A stretch of 64,000 nucleotides of DNA from Bacillota bacterium (GTDB taxonomy: Bacteria > Bacillota > Sulfobacillia > Sulfobacillales > Sulfobacillaceae): assembly GCA_021820485.1 (NCBI GenBank), contig JAKADO010000004.1, positions 1-64,000 of the forward strand. Direction: 5' to 3'. The notes below the pieces were generated by a model. The model worked only from the letters and a program-made list of their open reading frames with translations, did not search any database and was not told where the DNA came from. How positions within the stretch are numbered: position 1 is the first letter of the stretch; the number at the start of each line of letters is the position of its first letter. A program made the translations under genes and the position numbers. This document shows positions 7,840-17,351 of this stretch, one piece after another.

Positions 7840-9342
7840 ATGCAGCCGCGTACAAGAAAATCACTCTGGTGGGGAACATTGACCCTCACGTCAGCGGCTT
7901 TGGCCTCCCGCGGTCTTGGGCTCATCTATCGCATGCTGCTGGCCCGTTTCTTGGGCGGAGAAGGTCTCGGCCTCTTTCAGATGGTATTCCCTTTTTACGT
8001 GGCTCTTGTCACTCTGGCTGTCGCTGGAACCCCTGTCGCCGTCTCCCAAATGCTGGCGGAAGGCAAAGCTCCAGCACATCGCTTGTTGCGCGTTGCCACC
8101 CTCATAGTGTTAACGATTAGCGTACCATTAATTATCTTCGTCGTCGTCTGGGCACGCCCCCTAGCGGTGACATTGTATCACGACGAGATGTTTGTCCCGA
8201 TGTTGTGGGCATTGGCGCCAGCTTTGCTGGCTGTGGCGTTTTCGAGCGTGCTGCGGGGCTATTTCATTGGACGGCAAGAAATGGAGTATCCTGCGGCCGC
8301 CCAGGTGGCGGAGCAGATGGCTCGGGTGGCCATCTTGTTTTTACTGCTGAATTTGGTCAGCCGCCACCTGTTTCCGAATCCCCCGCTCATTGCCGTGCTG
8401 CTCATCCCCTTTGGCGAAGGCATCAGCCTCATGATCTTGGCGCTCGGCTACTTCCGCCAACCGCCCCAAGCCATGGAGAACACCGCTCCCCAGGGATTGG
8501 CCCGGGCCATTTTACGGCTATCCGTCCCCGTGACGCTTGGACGTCTCTTGGGATCCGCCATTGGTGTGGTTGAAGCCTCCCTCATACCTCTGAGGCTCCA
8601 ATTATCCGGCATGACACGCGCGGGGGCAATACGCTACTTTGGGCAGCTGACCGGGATGGCCCTGCCCCTAATCTTGTTCCCCACAGCGCTGACCGTCTCG
8701 TTGTCTACAAATCTCATCCCCGCCATTGCCGAGGCCTCCAGCCACAACCAAAGAGAGCGCGTGCACGGATACATCGTAGACAGCATACGCGCCACCGCGC
8801 TTTTGACAGTCCCGATCACCTTTGTTCTCCTCACCTTGGGGCTGCCGCTGGATGATCTGTTCTTTCATGCTTCCGTGCCGTCGACCGTGTTTATTCCTCT
8901 TGTCATCGGCGGCTTTTTTCTCTATTTCGACATTGCCTTTGCTGGGATCTTGCGCGGCCTCGGCCGGACCGATCTGCCGCTCTGGAACGACCTTCTGGCA
9001 AGCTTGGCGGAGATTGCGCTGATTTGGGTGTTGGCAAGCCATCCGGGCCGAGGCCAAGAGGGCATCGCCATTGCGGTCTCCATTGGCTTTGTCGCCTCGT
9101 CAGTGCTGAACCTGTATCAGGTTTTGAAGCTAACGCAGGTGGCCATTCCTTGGGGGCGGATCTTTGGGAAGCCGCTCATCGCCTCGTTCCCCATTTGGCT
9201 GATTACCCCGCTATGGCAGGCGTGGCTGAGCGGACAACATGTAAGCCATGTGCTGACGCTGATTAGCAGCGTCCTAGTCTCGGTGGCCGTATACTTTGCC
9301 GCCCTCACGGTCTCGGGAACGAAGCTCACCCGTCTTCTTTAG
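7840..9342 (+). CDS. spoVB: SpoVB/MurJ-type lipid flippase (MOP superfamily)
   Basis: This 500-residue protein with about 12-14 predicted membrane helices belongs to the MOP exporter superfamily, polysaccharide-synthesis branch. It most resembles stage V sporulation protein B, which moves peptidoglycan precursor during cortex synthesis. The N-terminal SRGLGLIYRMLLARFLGGEG pattern and the repeated helix bundle fit. The ATG at 7840 follows GGGGAGGG. The neighbouring divergent transglycosylase would use the flipped lipid II. SpoVB and MurJ paralogues are hard to separate by eye, so the symbol is a best guess. Confidence 0.8.
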   Translation: MQPRTRKSLWWGTLTLTSAALASRGLGLIYRMLLARFLGGEGLGLFQMVFPFYVALVTLAVAGTPVAVSQMLAEGKAPAHRLLRVATLIVLTISVPLIIFVVVWARPLAVTLYHDEMFVPMLWALAPALLAVAFSSVLRGYFIGRQEMEYPAAAQVAEQMARVAILFLLLNLVSRHLFPNPPLIAVLLIPFGEGISLMILALGYFRQPPQAMENTAPQGLARAILRLSVPVTLGRLLGSAIGVVEASLIPLRLQLSGMTRAGAIRYFGQLTGMALPLILFPTALTVSLSTNLIPAIAEASSHNQRERVHGYIVDSIRATALLTVPITFVLLTLGLPLDDLFFHASVPSTVFIPLVIGGFFLYFDIAFAGILRGLGRTDLPLWNDLLASLAEIALIWVLASHPGRGQEGIAIAVSIGFVASSVLNLYQVLKLTQVAIPWGRIFGKPLIASFPIWLITPLWQAWLSGQHVSHVLTLISSVLVSVAVYFAALTVSGTKLTRLL

Positions 9343-9909
9343 CTATTCCACGGGAAGGTGGCGGATCGCATTGAGATAATGGGTCGCCATCGCCAAGTTG
9401 GACATGGCACCTGTATAAACCGCCCGAATGACCCCATTGGGGCCAATAAACACCGAGGTGGGAAGTGCCGTCACACCGTAGGCTGCGGCCACGCCACCTT
9501 GGGAGTCCAGCACCATCGGATAGGTCAGACCGCGTTCGGCCGAAAACTTGGCGACCGTCTGCGCCGATTCCTGAACGTCCACGCCGATTATCTGCACTTG
9601 GTTTCCGAATATCTTGTGCTCCTGCTCGACAATCGGCAGTTCGACCTTGCAATTGGGGCACCAGGTGGCCCAAAAGTTCAGCCACACGCCGTGCCCGCGC
9701 AGGGAGGACAACTCAACCGTTTTCCCGGCCGGGGTCTTCAACACAAAGTTTGGCGCCACATCGCCCGGAAGGTCTCCGACGGTCGCGTGATGTTCCTGGC
9801 CTGCCGAAGTCACCGTTCCCGGCGGATGGGCGGCCTGATGAATAAGATAGCCTGAATAGACGACAGCCGCAGCCAGGACGCCTACCGTGGTCGCTTTCCG
9901 AAAATCCAT
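9343..9909 (-). CDS. Membrane-anchored thioredoxin-like protein (TlpA/ResA family)
   Basis: This 188-residue protein has an N-terminal anchor (VGVLAAAVVYSGYLI) and an extracytoplasmic redoxin domain with the WATWCPNCK active site and cis-proline loop ALPTSVFI. ResA/TlpA proteins reduce disulfides outside the cell membrane, classically in apocytochrome c maturation, so it may serve the TsdA-like cytochrome in this window. I choose the ATG at 9909 (MDFRKATT), preceded by GAGGTGGC, rather than the frame start inside clpB. It follows clpB by 28 bases and may be the last gene of the hspR operon, which would link heat stress to extracellular disulfide control. That link is inference. Confidence 0.88.
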   Translation of the reverse strand: MDFRKATTVGVLAAAVVYSGYLIHQAAHPPGTVTSAGQEHHATVGDLPGDVAPNFVLKTPAGKTVELSSLRGHGVWLNFWATWCPNCKVELPIVEQEHKIFGNQVQIIGVDVQESAQTVAKFSAERGLTYPMVLDSQGGVAAAYGVTALPTSVFIGPNGVIRAVYTGAMSNLAMATHYLNAIRHLPVE

Positions 9910-9937
9910 GCCACCTCGTCCCCCTCTTCCCGATAGT

Positions 9938-12538
9938 TTATCCCACCGGAGCCTTTGACTCAATGCTCATGGTCAGGCCCGCCTCGCCAACACCGACCCG
10001 GACGGTGGCGCCGTCCGGAATCTCTCCTGCCAAGAGCTTCACCGCCAGCGGATCCTGGAGATGCCTTTGAATCATGCGTCGCAACGGCCGGGCCCCAAAT
10101 TCCGGTTGATAGCCCCGGTTGGCCAAGTAGTCCAACGCTTCATCGGCGATCTCCAGGTGGATCCGCCGTTCGCCCAGCCGCGCCTCCAAATCCTTGAGCT
10201 GCAGGCGGACAATCCGGCGCAGCTCCGCGTTGGCCAAGCGCGAAAAGGTGATCACCTCGTCAATGCGATTCAGGAACTCTGGCCGGAGTGCCTGCCGCAA
10301 CACGTCGGCAATCATGCGCTGGCGACGTTCTGGGTCATCTTCTTCCAAAATGATGTCGCTGCCCAAGTTGGAGGTCATGATGATGACGGTGTTGCGGAAA
10401 TCGACCGTCCGACCCTGCCCATCCGTCAGCCGGCCATCATCCAGCACCTGCAGCAGCACATTGAAAACCTCCGGATTCGCCTTTTCAATTTCATCCAGCA
10501 AAATCACGGCATAGGGACGGCGGCGCACCGCTTCGGTCAGTTGACCGCCTTCCTCATACCCCACGTATCCCGGTGGCGCGCCGACCAGCCGGGAGACCGT
10601 GTGGCGCTCCATGTATTCCGACATATCGATCCGCACCAACGCGTTTTCATCATCGAAGAGGAAGGCCGCTAAAGCCTTGGCCAATTCGGTCTTCCCCACC
10701 CCGGTCGGCCCCAAAAACAGGAACGAGCCCATAGGCCTCCGAGGGTCGGAGAGACCCGCGCGGGCCCGGCGCACCGCGTTTGAGACAGCCTCCACCGCTT
10801 TGGACTGTCCCACCACGCGCTCCGCCAAGCGCTCTTCCATATGCACCAGCTTTTCACGCTCCCCCTCCAGAAGTCGCGTAACCGGGATCCCCGTCCACTT
10901 GGCGACGATGGCGGCAATGTCGTGTTCAGTCACCTCCTCCCGCAACATGCGGTTTTCTCCTTGGGACTGCTCCATCTCCTTTTGGGCCGTCTCCAAGTCA
11001 CGCTGCAACTGGAGCAGTACCCCGTAGCGAAGTTCCGCCGCCCGTTCCAGGTTCCCTTGCCGCTCGGCCAGCGCTTCTTCCGTCTTGGCTTGGTCAATCT
11101 GGTTCTTAAGATCCCTTACCCGATTGACCAGGGCCTTTTCCTGTTCCCATCGCGCCTTCAGCCCGTTGCGTACCTCATTGAGGTTGGCGAGCTCCGATTC
11201 CAGTCTCCTAAGGCGCTCTGCCGCGCCGGGATCGTCGCCCTCCTTGGTGAGAGCTTGCCGCTCAATTTCCAATTGGATGCGCCGTCGTTCCAGCTCGTCC
11301 AGTTCCTCCGGCATGGAATCCATCTCCACTCGCAGATGCGACGCCGCTTCATCAACCAAATCAATAGCCTTGTCGGGCAAAAATCGGTCGCTGATGTAGC
11401 GATGGCTCAGCGTGGCTGCCGCTACCAGGGCACTGTCTCGAATGCGCACGCCATGGTGCACCTCATACCGTTCCTTGAGCCCCCGCAAAATGGCCACCGT
11501 ATCTTCCACGGAGGGCTCGGCCACGTAAACCGGTTGAAAGCGCCTTTCCAACGCGGCATCTTTCTCAATATAGGTCCGATATTCGTCCAAGGTCGTGGCT
11601 CCGACCGCCCGAAGCTCTCCTCGCGCCAAGGCCGGCTTCAACAGATTGGCAGCGTCCACCGCCCCCTCCGCCTTGCCGGCTCCCACCAGCGTATGCAGCT
11701 CATCGATGAAAAGGATGATGGCCCCCTCTGCCGCCTCAATCTCTTTCAGCACCGCCTTCAACCGATCTTCGAACTCACCGCGGAATTTGCTGCCGGCAAT
11801 GAGTGAACCGAGGTCCAAGGCCAGGACCCGCTTGTCGCGCAGCCCCTCGGGCACATCTTGGGCGACAATGCGCTGCGCCAAGCCTTCCACGATGGCCGTT
11901 TTTCCCACGCCCGGCTCTCCGATGAGAACGGGGTTGTTTTTGGTTCTGCGCGACAGCACCTGTATCACCCGACGAATCTCCTCGTCGCGGCCTATCACAG
12001 GGTCGAGCTTGCCGCGCCGGGCAAGGTCCGTGAGGTCCTTGCTATACCGACTGAGCGCCTGGTATTTGTCCTCCGGATTGGGATCGGTCACCCGAGCGCT
12101 CCCTCGGACGTCCTTTAAAGCACGCATGAGTCCGTCGGTGGTAACCGCGTAGTTCCGTAAAATTCCGGCTGCGGCCCCTTGGGTCCGAGCAGCCAAGGCC
12201 AGCAGCAGGTGTTCCGTGGAGATGTACTCATCTTTGAGTTCTTCAGCACGGCGTTCCGCATCTTCGATGACTTCGACCAGCTCGGGGGCCAAATAGGCAC
12301 CCGGTTGGGTGCCGCTCACCTGAGGCAGCTTGCCAATCGCCTCGAAGACGCGATTGGTGAGCGGATTCAGCGCTACTCCCAGTTTCTCGAGCAACGGCCG
12401 AACCACGCCAGCCTTTTGTTCAATCAGCGCGGCCAACAGGTGCACATCGCTCACCGCTTGATTGTTATGCTCGCGGGCGCGGTTCTGGGCGTCTTGCAGC
12501 GCTTCTTGAGACTTCACGGTCAATTTATCGAGGCGCAT
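9938..12538 (-). CDS. clpB: ClpB disaggregase
   Basis: This 866-residue Hsp100 chaperone pulls polypeptides out of aggregates together with DnaK and DnaJ. It has an N-terminal Clp_N repeat domain (about residues 1-145), a first AAA+ module with Walker [14 protein letters not shown], a long coiled-coil middle domain (about 405-525, rich in Glu/Arg/Leu) that identifies ClpB rather than ClpC or ClpA, and a second AAA+ module with [15 protein letters not shown] use the ATG at 12538 ([14 protein letters not shown]), behind GGAGGGGAG. It overlaps the dnaJ end by 14 bases, so the ribosome site lies inside dnaJ and translation is probably coupled. The length is standard. Confidence 0.97.
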   Translation of the reverse strand: MRLDKLTVKSQEALQDAQNRAREHNNQAVSDVHLLAALIEQKAGVVRPLLEKLGVALNPLTNRVFEAIGKLPQVSGTQPGAYLAPELVEVIEDAERRAEELKDEYISTEHLLLALAARTQGAAAGILRNYAVTTDGLMRALKDVRGSARVTDPNPEDKYQALSRYSKDLTDLARRGKLDPVIGRDEEIRRVIQVLSRRTKNNPVLIGEPGVGKTAIVEGLAQRIVAQDVPEGLRDKRVLALDLGSLIAGSKFRGEFEDRLKAVLKEIEAAEGAIILFIDELHTLVGAGKAEGAVDAANLLKPALARGELRAVGATTLDEYRTYIEKDAALERRFQPVYVAEPSVEDTVAILRGLKERYEVHHGVRIRDSALVAAATLSHRYISDRFLPDKAIDLVDEAASHLRVEMDSMPEELDELERRRIQLEIERQALTKEGDDPGAAERLRRLESELANLNEVRNGLKARWEQEKALVNRVRDLKNQIDQAKTEEALAERQGNLERAAELRYGVLLQLQRDLETAQKEMEQSQGENRMLREEVTEHDIAAIVAKWTGIPVTRLLEGEREKLVHMEERLAERVVGQSKAVEAVSNAVRRARAGLSDPRRPMGSFLFLGPTGVGKTELAKALAAFLFDDENALVRIDMSEYMERHTVSRLVGAPPGYVGYEEGGQLTEAVRRRPYAVILLDEIEKANPEVFNVLLQVLDDGRLTDGQGRTVDFRNTVIIMTSNLGSDIILEEDDPERRQRMIADVLRQALRPEFLNRIDEVITFSRLANAELRRIVRLQLKDLEARLGERRIHLEIADEALDYLANRGYQPEFGARPLRRMIQRHLQDPLAVKLLAGEIPDGATVRVGVGEAGLTMSIESKAPVG

Positions 12539-13457
12539 GAATCTCCCCTCCTGCTTCCTCATGATGATTCTTCAACTGGCTGTACAGTGTATCGTCTTCA
12601 GATGAGAACGGCTCCGGGAACCGAAGTTCCACCTCCAGCATCATGTCTCCTTTGACCTTCGCGCCACGGTGGGGTAGGCCCATGCCCTTCAGCCGCAAGA
12701 CTTTGCCATGATTCGTATGCTTCGGAATCTTGACCGTTACCGATTCGCCAAGCAACGGTTGAATCGCGACTTCGCCGCCGGCCGCGGCAACCGGCACGGC
12801 CACCATGAGCCGGCCCACCAAGTTGTCTCCTTGCCGTTGGAAACGCGGATGCGGCGCCACTTCCACGCGCAACCGGGCGTACTCGCCCACTTTCAGAACC
12901 GCACCATCCTCCACCCCAGGCGGCACGGTCACGTCGAATCGGCGCGGCTCCGCGACCTGCCCGAGGCCCCCGCACCGGGGACAACTGGAATCCCTGCCGT
13001 GGCACACCACGCATTCGCGCACATCGTTCACCGTAAGGTTGACTGTCGTCCCCTGCGCCACCTGTTCCAGCGTAATCCGCACCGTGTCTTCCGGCACGGT
13101 GCGCGGCTCCGGTCTGCCGAAATCCCGGTTGCCGCTAAAAAGATCCTCGAAGATAGTCCCGAACCCGCCAAAATCCTCCGGCGACCAATCATAGCTGACG
13201 CGCTCGAATCCAGGGCCTTGACGACGCGACTGGTGCTCGGCATAGCCCCGCCGCAGACGATCGTATTCGGCGCGCTTCTTCGCGTCTGAGAGGACTTCGT
13301 AGGCTTCGTTGATGTCCTTGAACTTATCCTCTCCCGCTTTGCCGCTGACGTCGGGATGATATTGGCGGGCCAGCCGATGATAGGACTTTTTGATGGCGGC
13401 CGCATCGGCCTTGTCATCAACCTCAAGGATTTTATAGTAATCTTTGGGTGCTGCCAC
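12525..13457 (-). CDS. dnaJ: DnaJ-family co-chaperone with a single zinc-centre motif pair
   Basis: This 310-residue J-protein stimulates DnaK ATPase. The J domain has the HPD tripeptide in [12 protein letters not shown] (about residues 27-38), followed by a short Gly/Phe-rich region ([16 protein letters not shown]). The middle domain has only two CxxC repeats (CVVCHG and CPRCGGLG) instead of the usual four, hence one possible zinc site. The two C-terminal beta-barrel domains follow ([35 protein letters not shown]). It is shorter than DnaJ (about 375) and longer in the centre than zinc-free CbpA. The GTG start at 13457 follows GGAGGTGA. It sits between dnaK and clpB. Confidence 0.9.
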   Translation of the reverse strand: MAAPKDYYKILEVDDKADAAAIKKSYHRLARQYHPDVSGKAGEDKFKDINEAYEVLSDAKKRAEYDRLRRGYAEHQSRRQGPGFERVSYDWSPEDFGGFGTIFEDLFSGNRDFGRPEPRTVPEDTVRITLEQVAQGTTVNLTVNDVRECVVCHGRDSSCPRCGGLGQVAEPRRFDVTVPPGVEDGAVLKVGEYARLRVEVAPHPRFQRQGDNLVGRLMVAVPVAAAGGEVAIQPLLGESVTVKIPKHTNHGKVLRLKGMGLPHRGAKVKGDMMLEVELRFPEPFSSEDDTLYSQLKNHHEEAGGEIHAPR

Positions 13458-13480
13458 GGTGCATCACCTCCGAAAGACAA

Positions 13481-13505
13481 ACAGGCGAGGACTAGCCCCG
13501 CCTGT
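13481..13505 (-). other. Intergenic hairpin between dnaK and dnaJ
   Basis: ACAGGCG (13481-13487) pairs with CGCCTGT (13499-13505), with GG/CC extending the stem after one mismatch. On the minus strand the stem is followed only by a weak T-rich stretch (TTGTCTTT). It may be a partial terminator or an mRNA-stabilising hairpin that makes dnaK more abundant than dnaJ-clpB. Confidence 0.5.
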
Positions 13506-13528
13506 AGTGTCAACGCATGATGGGTTCC

Positions 13529-15430
13529 TCATTCTGTGGGGCGAAAATCGGCGTCAATGACATCCCCATCGTCGCCGCCCGGCGCGTTTCCTGGCGGGGG
13601 AGTCGTGCCATCGCCACCAGCTTGGCCCTGCGATTGGTACAACTGCTCCGCAAGCTTGTGCGCGCTGGCCTCCAACTTAGTGAGGGCACTGTCGATGGCG
13701 TCCTTGTCCGTCCCGTTCATCGCCTCCCGAACCGCTTGAATCGCGGATTCGGCGTCGCTCTTGTCGGCGTCGCTGACTTTATCGCCCAGATCCTTCAGAG
13801 ACTTCTCGGTGGCGTAAACCAGCGACTCGGCACGATTCTTCACTTCAGCCAAATCGCGCTTGCGCTCGTCTTCTGCCGCCTTCTCCTGCGCCTCCCGCAC
13901 CATCCGGTCCACATCTTCCTTACTAAGCTGGGTCGACGCGGTGACCGTGATGCGCTGTTCCTTGCCCGTCCCCAAGTCCTTGGCCGAGACATTGACAATC
14001 CCGTTGGCATCGATGTCAAAGGTGACCTCAATCTGCGGAATGCCGCGCGGCGCGGGCGGAATGTCGCTCAAACTGAACCGTGCCAAAGTGCGGTTGTCGC
14101 CGGCCATCGGCCTCTCGCCCTGCAAGACGTGAATTTCGACGCTGGTCTGATTGTCTGCCGCTGTGGTGTACACCTGACTCTTGCGGGTCGGGATGGTGGT
14201 GTTTCGTTCAATGAGCTTGTTGAACACACCACCCAGCGTCTCAATGCCCAGTGACAAGGGAGTCACATCCAGCAAGATGACATCCTTCACCTCACCAGCC
14301 AAGACGCCACCTTGAATGGCCGCACCAATGGCCACCACTTCATCGGGGTTCACCCCACGATGGGGTTCCTTGCCCGTCAGACGCTTGACCAGTTCCTGAA
14401 TCACCGGCATGCGGGTCGAGCCACCCACTAGGATGACCTCGTCAATTTGGCTTTCAGACAACTTCGCGTCTTGGAGCGCCTGCCGGAATGGACCCACGCA
14501 CCGTTCGGTGAGGTCTTGAGTCAGTTCCTCGAACTTGGCGCGGGTGATTTTTTGCTCCAAGTGCTTGGGCCCCGTTTGGTCCGCCGTGATGAACGGCAAC
14601 GACACCTGAGTCTCAGTCACCGACGACAATTCAATCTTGGCCTTTTCTGCTGCCTCAATAAGCCGCTGCAGCGCTTGACGATCCTTTCGCAAGTCAATCC
14701 CATATTCTTTCTGGAACTGCTCCGCAATGTAGTCCACCAACTTCATGTCGTAATCGTCGCCGCCCAAGTGGGTGTCGCCTGAGGTGGACTTCACCTCGAA
14801 TACGCCATCGCCAACTTCCAACACAGAGACGTCAAAAGTACCGCCGCCCAAGTCCCATACAAGGATCGTCTCATTTTTTTTCTTGTCCAATCCATAAGCC
14901 AAAGCCGCCGCGGTTGGCTCGTTGATGATGCGGAGAACTTCAAGACCCGCGATGCGGCCGGCGTCTTTGGTGGCTTGGCGCTGGGCATCGTTGAAGTAGG
15001 CCGGCACAGTGATGACGGCTTGCGTGATGCTCTCGCCCAAGTACTTTTCCGCGTCCGCCTTCAGCTTGGACAGCACCATGGCGGAAATTTGCTCAGGCGT
15101 CAGGTTTTCGCCAGCATTGGGCAATTCCACCCGCACCTGGTTGTTTTGTCCGTTGACAACCTTATAGGGAACCCGCCCCCGTTCCTCGGACACCTCATCG
15201 AATCGCCGCCCGATGAACCGTTTGATGGAGAACACCGTATTCTCCGGGTTCATTACGGCTTGCCGCCGGGCCAACTGCCCAACCAAGCGTTCGCCATTCT
15301 TGCTGAATCCCACCACCGACGGCGTGAGGCGGCTGCCCTCGGTGTTCAACACCACCGTGGGCTGCCCCCCCTCCATCACCGCAATGACGGAATTGGTGGT
15401 GCCTAGATCAATGCCTACTACTTTTGCCAT
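13529..15430 (-). CDS. dnaK: Hsp70 chaperone DnaK
   Basis: This 633-residue protein binds exposed hydrophobic segments of unfolded proteins in an ATP-dependent cycle. All family marks are visible: [17 protein letters not shown] at the N-terminus, the [18 protein letters not shown] phosphate-2 loop, [19 protein letters not shown], the [15 protein letters not shown] linker region and a helical lid. The tail is acidic ([12 protein letters not shown]). The ATG at 15430 follows GAGGGTGACG. It overlaps the end of hspR by 23 bases and precedes dnaJ and clpB. No grpE is found between them, which is unusual. Confidence 0.98.
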   Translation of the reverse strand: MAKVVGIDLGTTNSVIAVMEGGQPTVVLNTEGSRLTPSVVGFSKNGERLVGQLARRQAVMNPENTVFSIKRFIGRRFDEVSEERGRVPYKVVNGQNNQVRVELPNAGENLTPEQISAMVLSKLKADAEKYLGESITQAVITVPAYFNDAQRQATKDAGRIAGLEVLRIINEPTAAALAYGLDKKKNETILVWDLGGGTFDVSVLEVGDGVFEVKSTSGDTHLGGDDYDMKLVDYIAEQFQKEYGIDLRKDRQALQRLIEAAEKAKIELSSVTETQVSLPFITADQTGPKHLEQKITRAKFEELTQDLTERCVGPFRQALQDAKLSESQIDEVILVGGSTRMPVIQELVKRLTGKEPHRGVNPDEVVAIGAAIQGGVLAGEVKDVILLDVTPLSLGIETLGGVFNKLIERNTTIPTRKSQVYTTAADNQTSVEIHVLQGERPMAGDNRTLARFSLSDIPPAPRGIPQIEVTFDIDANGIVNVSAKDLGTGKEQRITVTASTQLSKEDVDRMVREAQEKAAEDERKRDLAEVKNRAESLVYATEKSLKDLGDKVSDADKSDAESAIQAVREAMNGTDKDAIDSALTKLEASAHKLAEQLYQSQGQAGGDGTTPPPGNAPGGDDGDVIDADFRPTE

Positions 15431-15704
15431 ACGTCGTCACCCTCGCTTTTGGGCCAGCTGTTGCGCTGACGCCTCCTAAAATAGCGCGGATCCCAGCCGG
15501 GTTAATGCCTTGTCCCGCTAAATCTCGGATCCGGATTAAGAGATGGAAGTCATTCTCAGAGTAGAGCCGATTGTTGGTGCTTGTGCGATACGGATTGACA
15601 AGCGCTTCGCGCTCCCATGCTCTCAGTGTCTGAGCAGTCACCCCCACCAGTCGGGCCATCACCCCGATGGTGTAAACCGGTTCATCCGGACCATGAATGG
15701 GCAT
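15408..15704 (-). CDS. hspR: HspR-type MerR-family heat-shock repressor
   Basis: This 98-residue protein carries a MerR winged helix ([20 protein letters not shown] then [12 protein letters not shown]) and the [20 protein letters not shown] stretch typical of HspR, which represses chaperone operons with DnaK as co-repressor. I prefer the ATG at 15704, preceded by AGAGGAAG, because the earlier ATG at 15734 would coincide with the predicted transcription start. It is the first gene of hspR-dnaK-dnaJ-clpB, whereas in Actinobacteria hspR usually comes after dnaJ. I did not find a full consensus HAIR operator nearby. Confidence 0.88.
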   Translation of the reverse strand: MPIHGPDEPVYTIGVMARLVGVTAQTLRAWEREALVNPYRTSTNNRLYSENDFHLLIRIRDLAGQGINPAGIRAILGGVSATAGPKARVTTYGKSSRH

Positions 15705-15739
15705 GGAATGATCACTTCCTCTACCGGAGTCCATCTTTC

Positions 15740-15768
15740 ATATTAAAAATCTCTCTCCCAGCGATCAA
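15740..15768 (-). promoter_or_regulatory. Sigma-A promoter of the hspR-dnaK-dnaJ-clpB operon
   Basis: Read on the minus strand: TTGATC (15763-15768), 17 bases, TAATAT (15740-15745). The predicted start falls near 15733, at the upstream ATG, which favours the downstream ATG of hspR. A lone TTGAGT half-site occurs further upstream, at about 15815-15820, but lacks its inverted partner. Confidence 0.7.
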
Positions 15769-16012
15769 GAATCTTATTGGCCGCCGACAAGGAATTTTTC
15801 CTATGGACTCAACCAGTTTATGCCCGCCCGCGACTATTTTGCATCAATCGGGGCCTGCGCATACTGGCATGGCGATTGATCTTCAATCCATGCCTCGGCT
15901 TCCAAATGAAGACGCAAAATTTCGTCAGCAAGCATCCTTTATACTGGAATTACCGATACTGGCGCGGTAGTCTTCTATGATTTATCCGATAATCGCTTGA
16001 GGAGGTGACATC
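15769..16012. promoter_or_regulatory. Intergenic control region between hspR and the ClC gene
   Basis: No gene is supported here. ATACTGG occurs three times (15861-15867, 15941-15947, 15956-15962), the last two 15 bases apart. The middle copy overlaps a possible -10 (TTATACT). GATAAT near 15990 is another -10 candidate. GAGGAGGTGAC just before 16013 is the ribosome site of the ClC gene. The repeats could be an operator, but the evidence is thin. Confidence 0.35.
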
Positions 16013-17335
16013 ATGCGCCGCATTTTGGAACCGATTATGATGGGACGCCAATTGGTGCTGTGGATTATTTTAGGCTCCGTGACGGGAAGCCTGGTCGGCG
16101 TTGTCGTCACCTACTTCCTAAAATTGCTCTTTTGGTCGATTCACCTGGCCCATCCCGTAGCGGTGCCCCTATTGCTAATCCTGCTTCCGCTGGGGGGACT
16201 TGTCACTGGAATTCTTATTCATTATGGCGCGCCCGATGCTGCCGGGCATGGAACGGAAGCCGTAATCCGGGCGGTACACCGCCAGTCCGGACGCATCAAT
16301 TGGAAGGTCGCCCCGGTAAAGGCGATCGCCACCCTGACCACCATCGCCCCAGGCGGTTCCGCCGGCAAGGAAGGCCCCTCAGCCCAGATTGGCGCCGCCG
16401 TGGCCTCGGCGTTGGCCGACCTCTTCCGATTTTCTGCGGAACAACGAAAGCGCATTGTCATCTGTGGCATTGGAGCCGGTTTTGCCGCAGTGTTCGGGAC
16501 GCCCGTGGCAGGAGCCATTCTGGGCATCGAGGTTCTAAGCATCGGGGACATGTGGTATGACATGCTGCTTCCTTCCTTCGCGTCCGCCATCATGTCGTAC
16601 CAAGTCTCCCAGTGGCTTGGGCTGACCTGGTACTATCCGGGAACCCAAGAGCGCCTCAACTTCGGCTTGAGCGTCTTCGGACGGCTCATTCTCATCGGCA
16701 TTGCGGCTGGCCTGGCCGCCTATCTTTTGGTGCTGTTGATGGGGCGCCTTCACCATCTGATGAACCGGCTGAAGGCCGACCGGCACTGGTGGCCCCCGCT
16801 CTTCCCAGCCATCGCGGGGATGGCGTTGGCGATCCTGATTCTGCTCGTGGGACGGTCCTATGCGGGACTCTCCCTAGGGCTTCTTGACCAAGCGCTCAGA
16901 GGTCACGCCGTGGCTGCGCCGGCCTTTCTGTGGAAGCTCGTTTTTGTCAGCATTACGCTGGGATTTGGCATGAGCGGTGGCATCATCACCCCGTTGTTTG
17001 TCATCGGGGCCACATTGGGATCGACCTTAGCCGGCATTTTCGGATTGCCGCTGGCCATCGGGGCGGAACTAGGGATGGTGGCGGTCACGGCAGCCGGGGC
17101 CAACGCACCCATTGCCGCCATTATCATGGGAATGGAGCTTTTCGGCACCCGTCTGGCACCCGGCTTCCTAACGGTCGCCATCCCCGCCTTCATCATGATT
17201 GGCAATCACAGTGTCTACCCGAGCCAACAAGTTCGCTTGCAAAAGTCGCCCTGGATCCCCATTCGAACTGGAGTCGCCCTGGAAGACAGCGAGGAGGAGC
17301 CTCCCCCTCCCAAACAGGCTCAGAAACTGTCGTAG
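16013..17335 (+). CDS. ClC-family chloride/proton antiporter or channel
   Basis: This 440-residue membrane protein belongs to the ClC family of anion transporters. The anion-pathway motifs are visible: AAGHGTEAV (position of the usual GSGIP), GGSAGKEGPSAQIG with the gating Glu at about residue 120, and GMSGGIITPLF (position of GXFXP). The IE pair in GAILGIEVLSIGDM occupies the site of the internal proton Glu. It has no C-terminal CBS domains. The GKEGP sequence argues against the fluoride-specific branch. In acidophiles, ClC antiporters help expel protons or balance charge during acid stress. The ATG at 16013 has an excellent GAGGAGGTGA site. It is convergent with the cytochrome gene. Confidence 0.92.
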   Translation: MRRILEPIMMGRQLVLWIILGSVTGSLVGVVVTYFLKLLFWSIHLAHPVAVPLLLILLPLGGLVTGILIHYGAPDAAGHGTEAVIRAVHRQSGRINWKVAPVKAIATLTTIAPGGSAGKEGPSAQIGAAVASALADLFRFSAEQRKRIVICGIGAGFAAVFGTPVAGAILGIEVLSIGDMWYDMLLPSFASAIMSYQVSQWLGLTWYYPGTQERLNFGLSVFGRLILIGIAAGLAAYLLVLLMGRLHHLMNRLKADRHWWPPLFPAIAGMALAILILLVGRSYAGLSLGLLDQALRGHAVAAPAFLWKLVFVSITLGFGMSGGIITPLFVIGATLGSTLAGIFGLPLAIGAELGMVAVTAAGANAPIAAIIMGMELFGTRLAPGFLTVAIPAFIMIGNHSVYPSQQVRLQKSPWIPIRTGVALEDSEEEPPPPKQAQKLS

Positions 17336-17351
17336 CGACCCCTGTGGGCTA

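Noticed and set aside
10841-11806. Long plus-strand open frame (321 codons) inside clpB
   Set aside because: It is antisense to a fully conserved AAA+ gene, lacks motifs, and arises from GC-rich codon bias.
15735-15830. HspR operator (HAIR, CTTGAGT-N7-ACTCAAG)
   Set aside because: Only a lone half-site TTGAGT was found; its inverted partner is missing, so I do not call an operator.
15777-15980. 67-codon plus-strand frame before the ClC gene
   Set aside because: No ribosome site, unremarkable composition, and it covers the repeat and promoter region.
16013-17335. Fluoride-specific ClC (CLC-F)
   Set aside because: The gating motif is GKEGP, as in chloride-type proteins, not the sequence expected of the fluoride branch.
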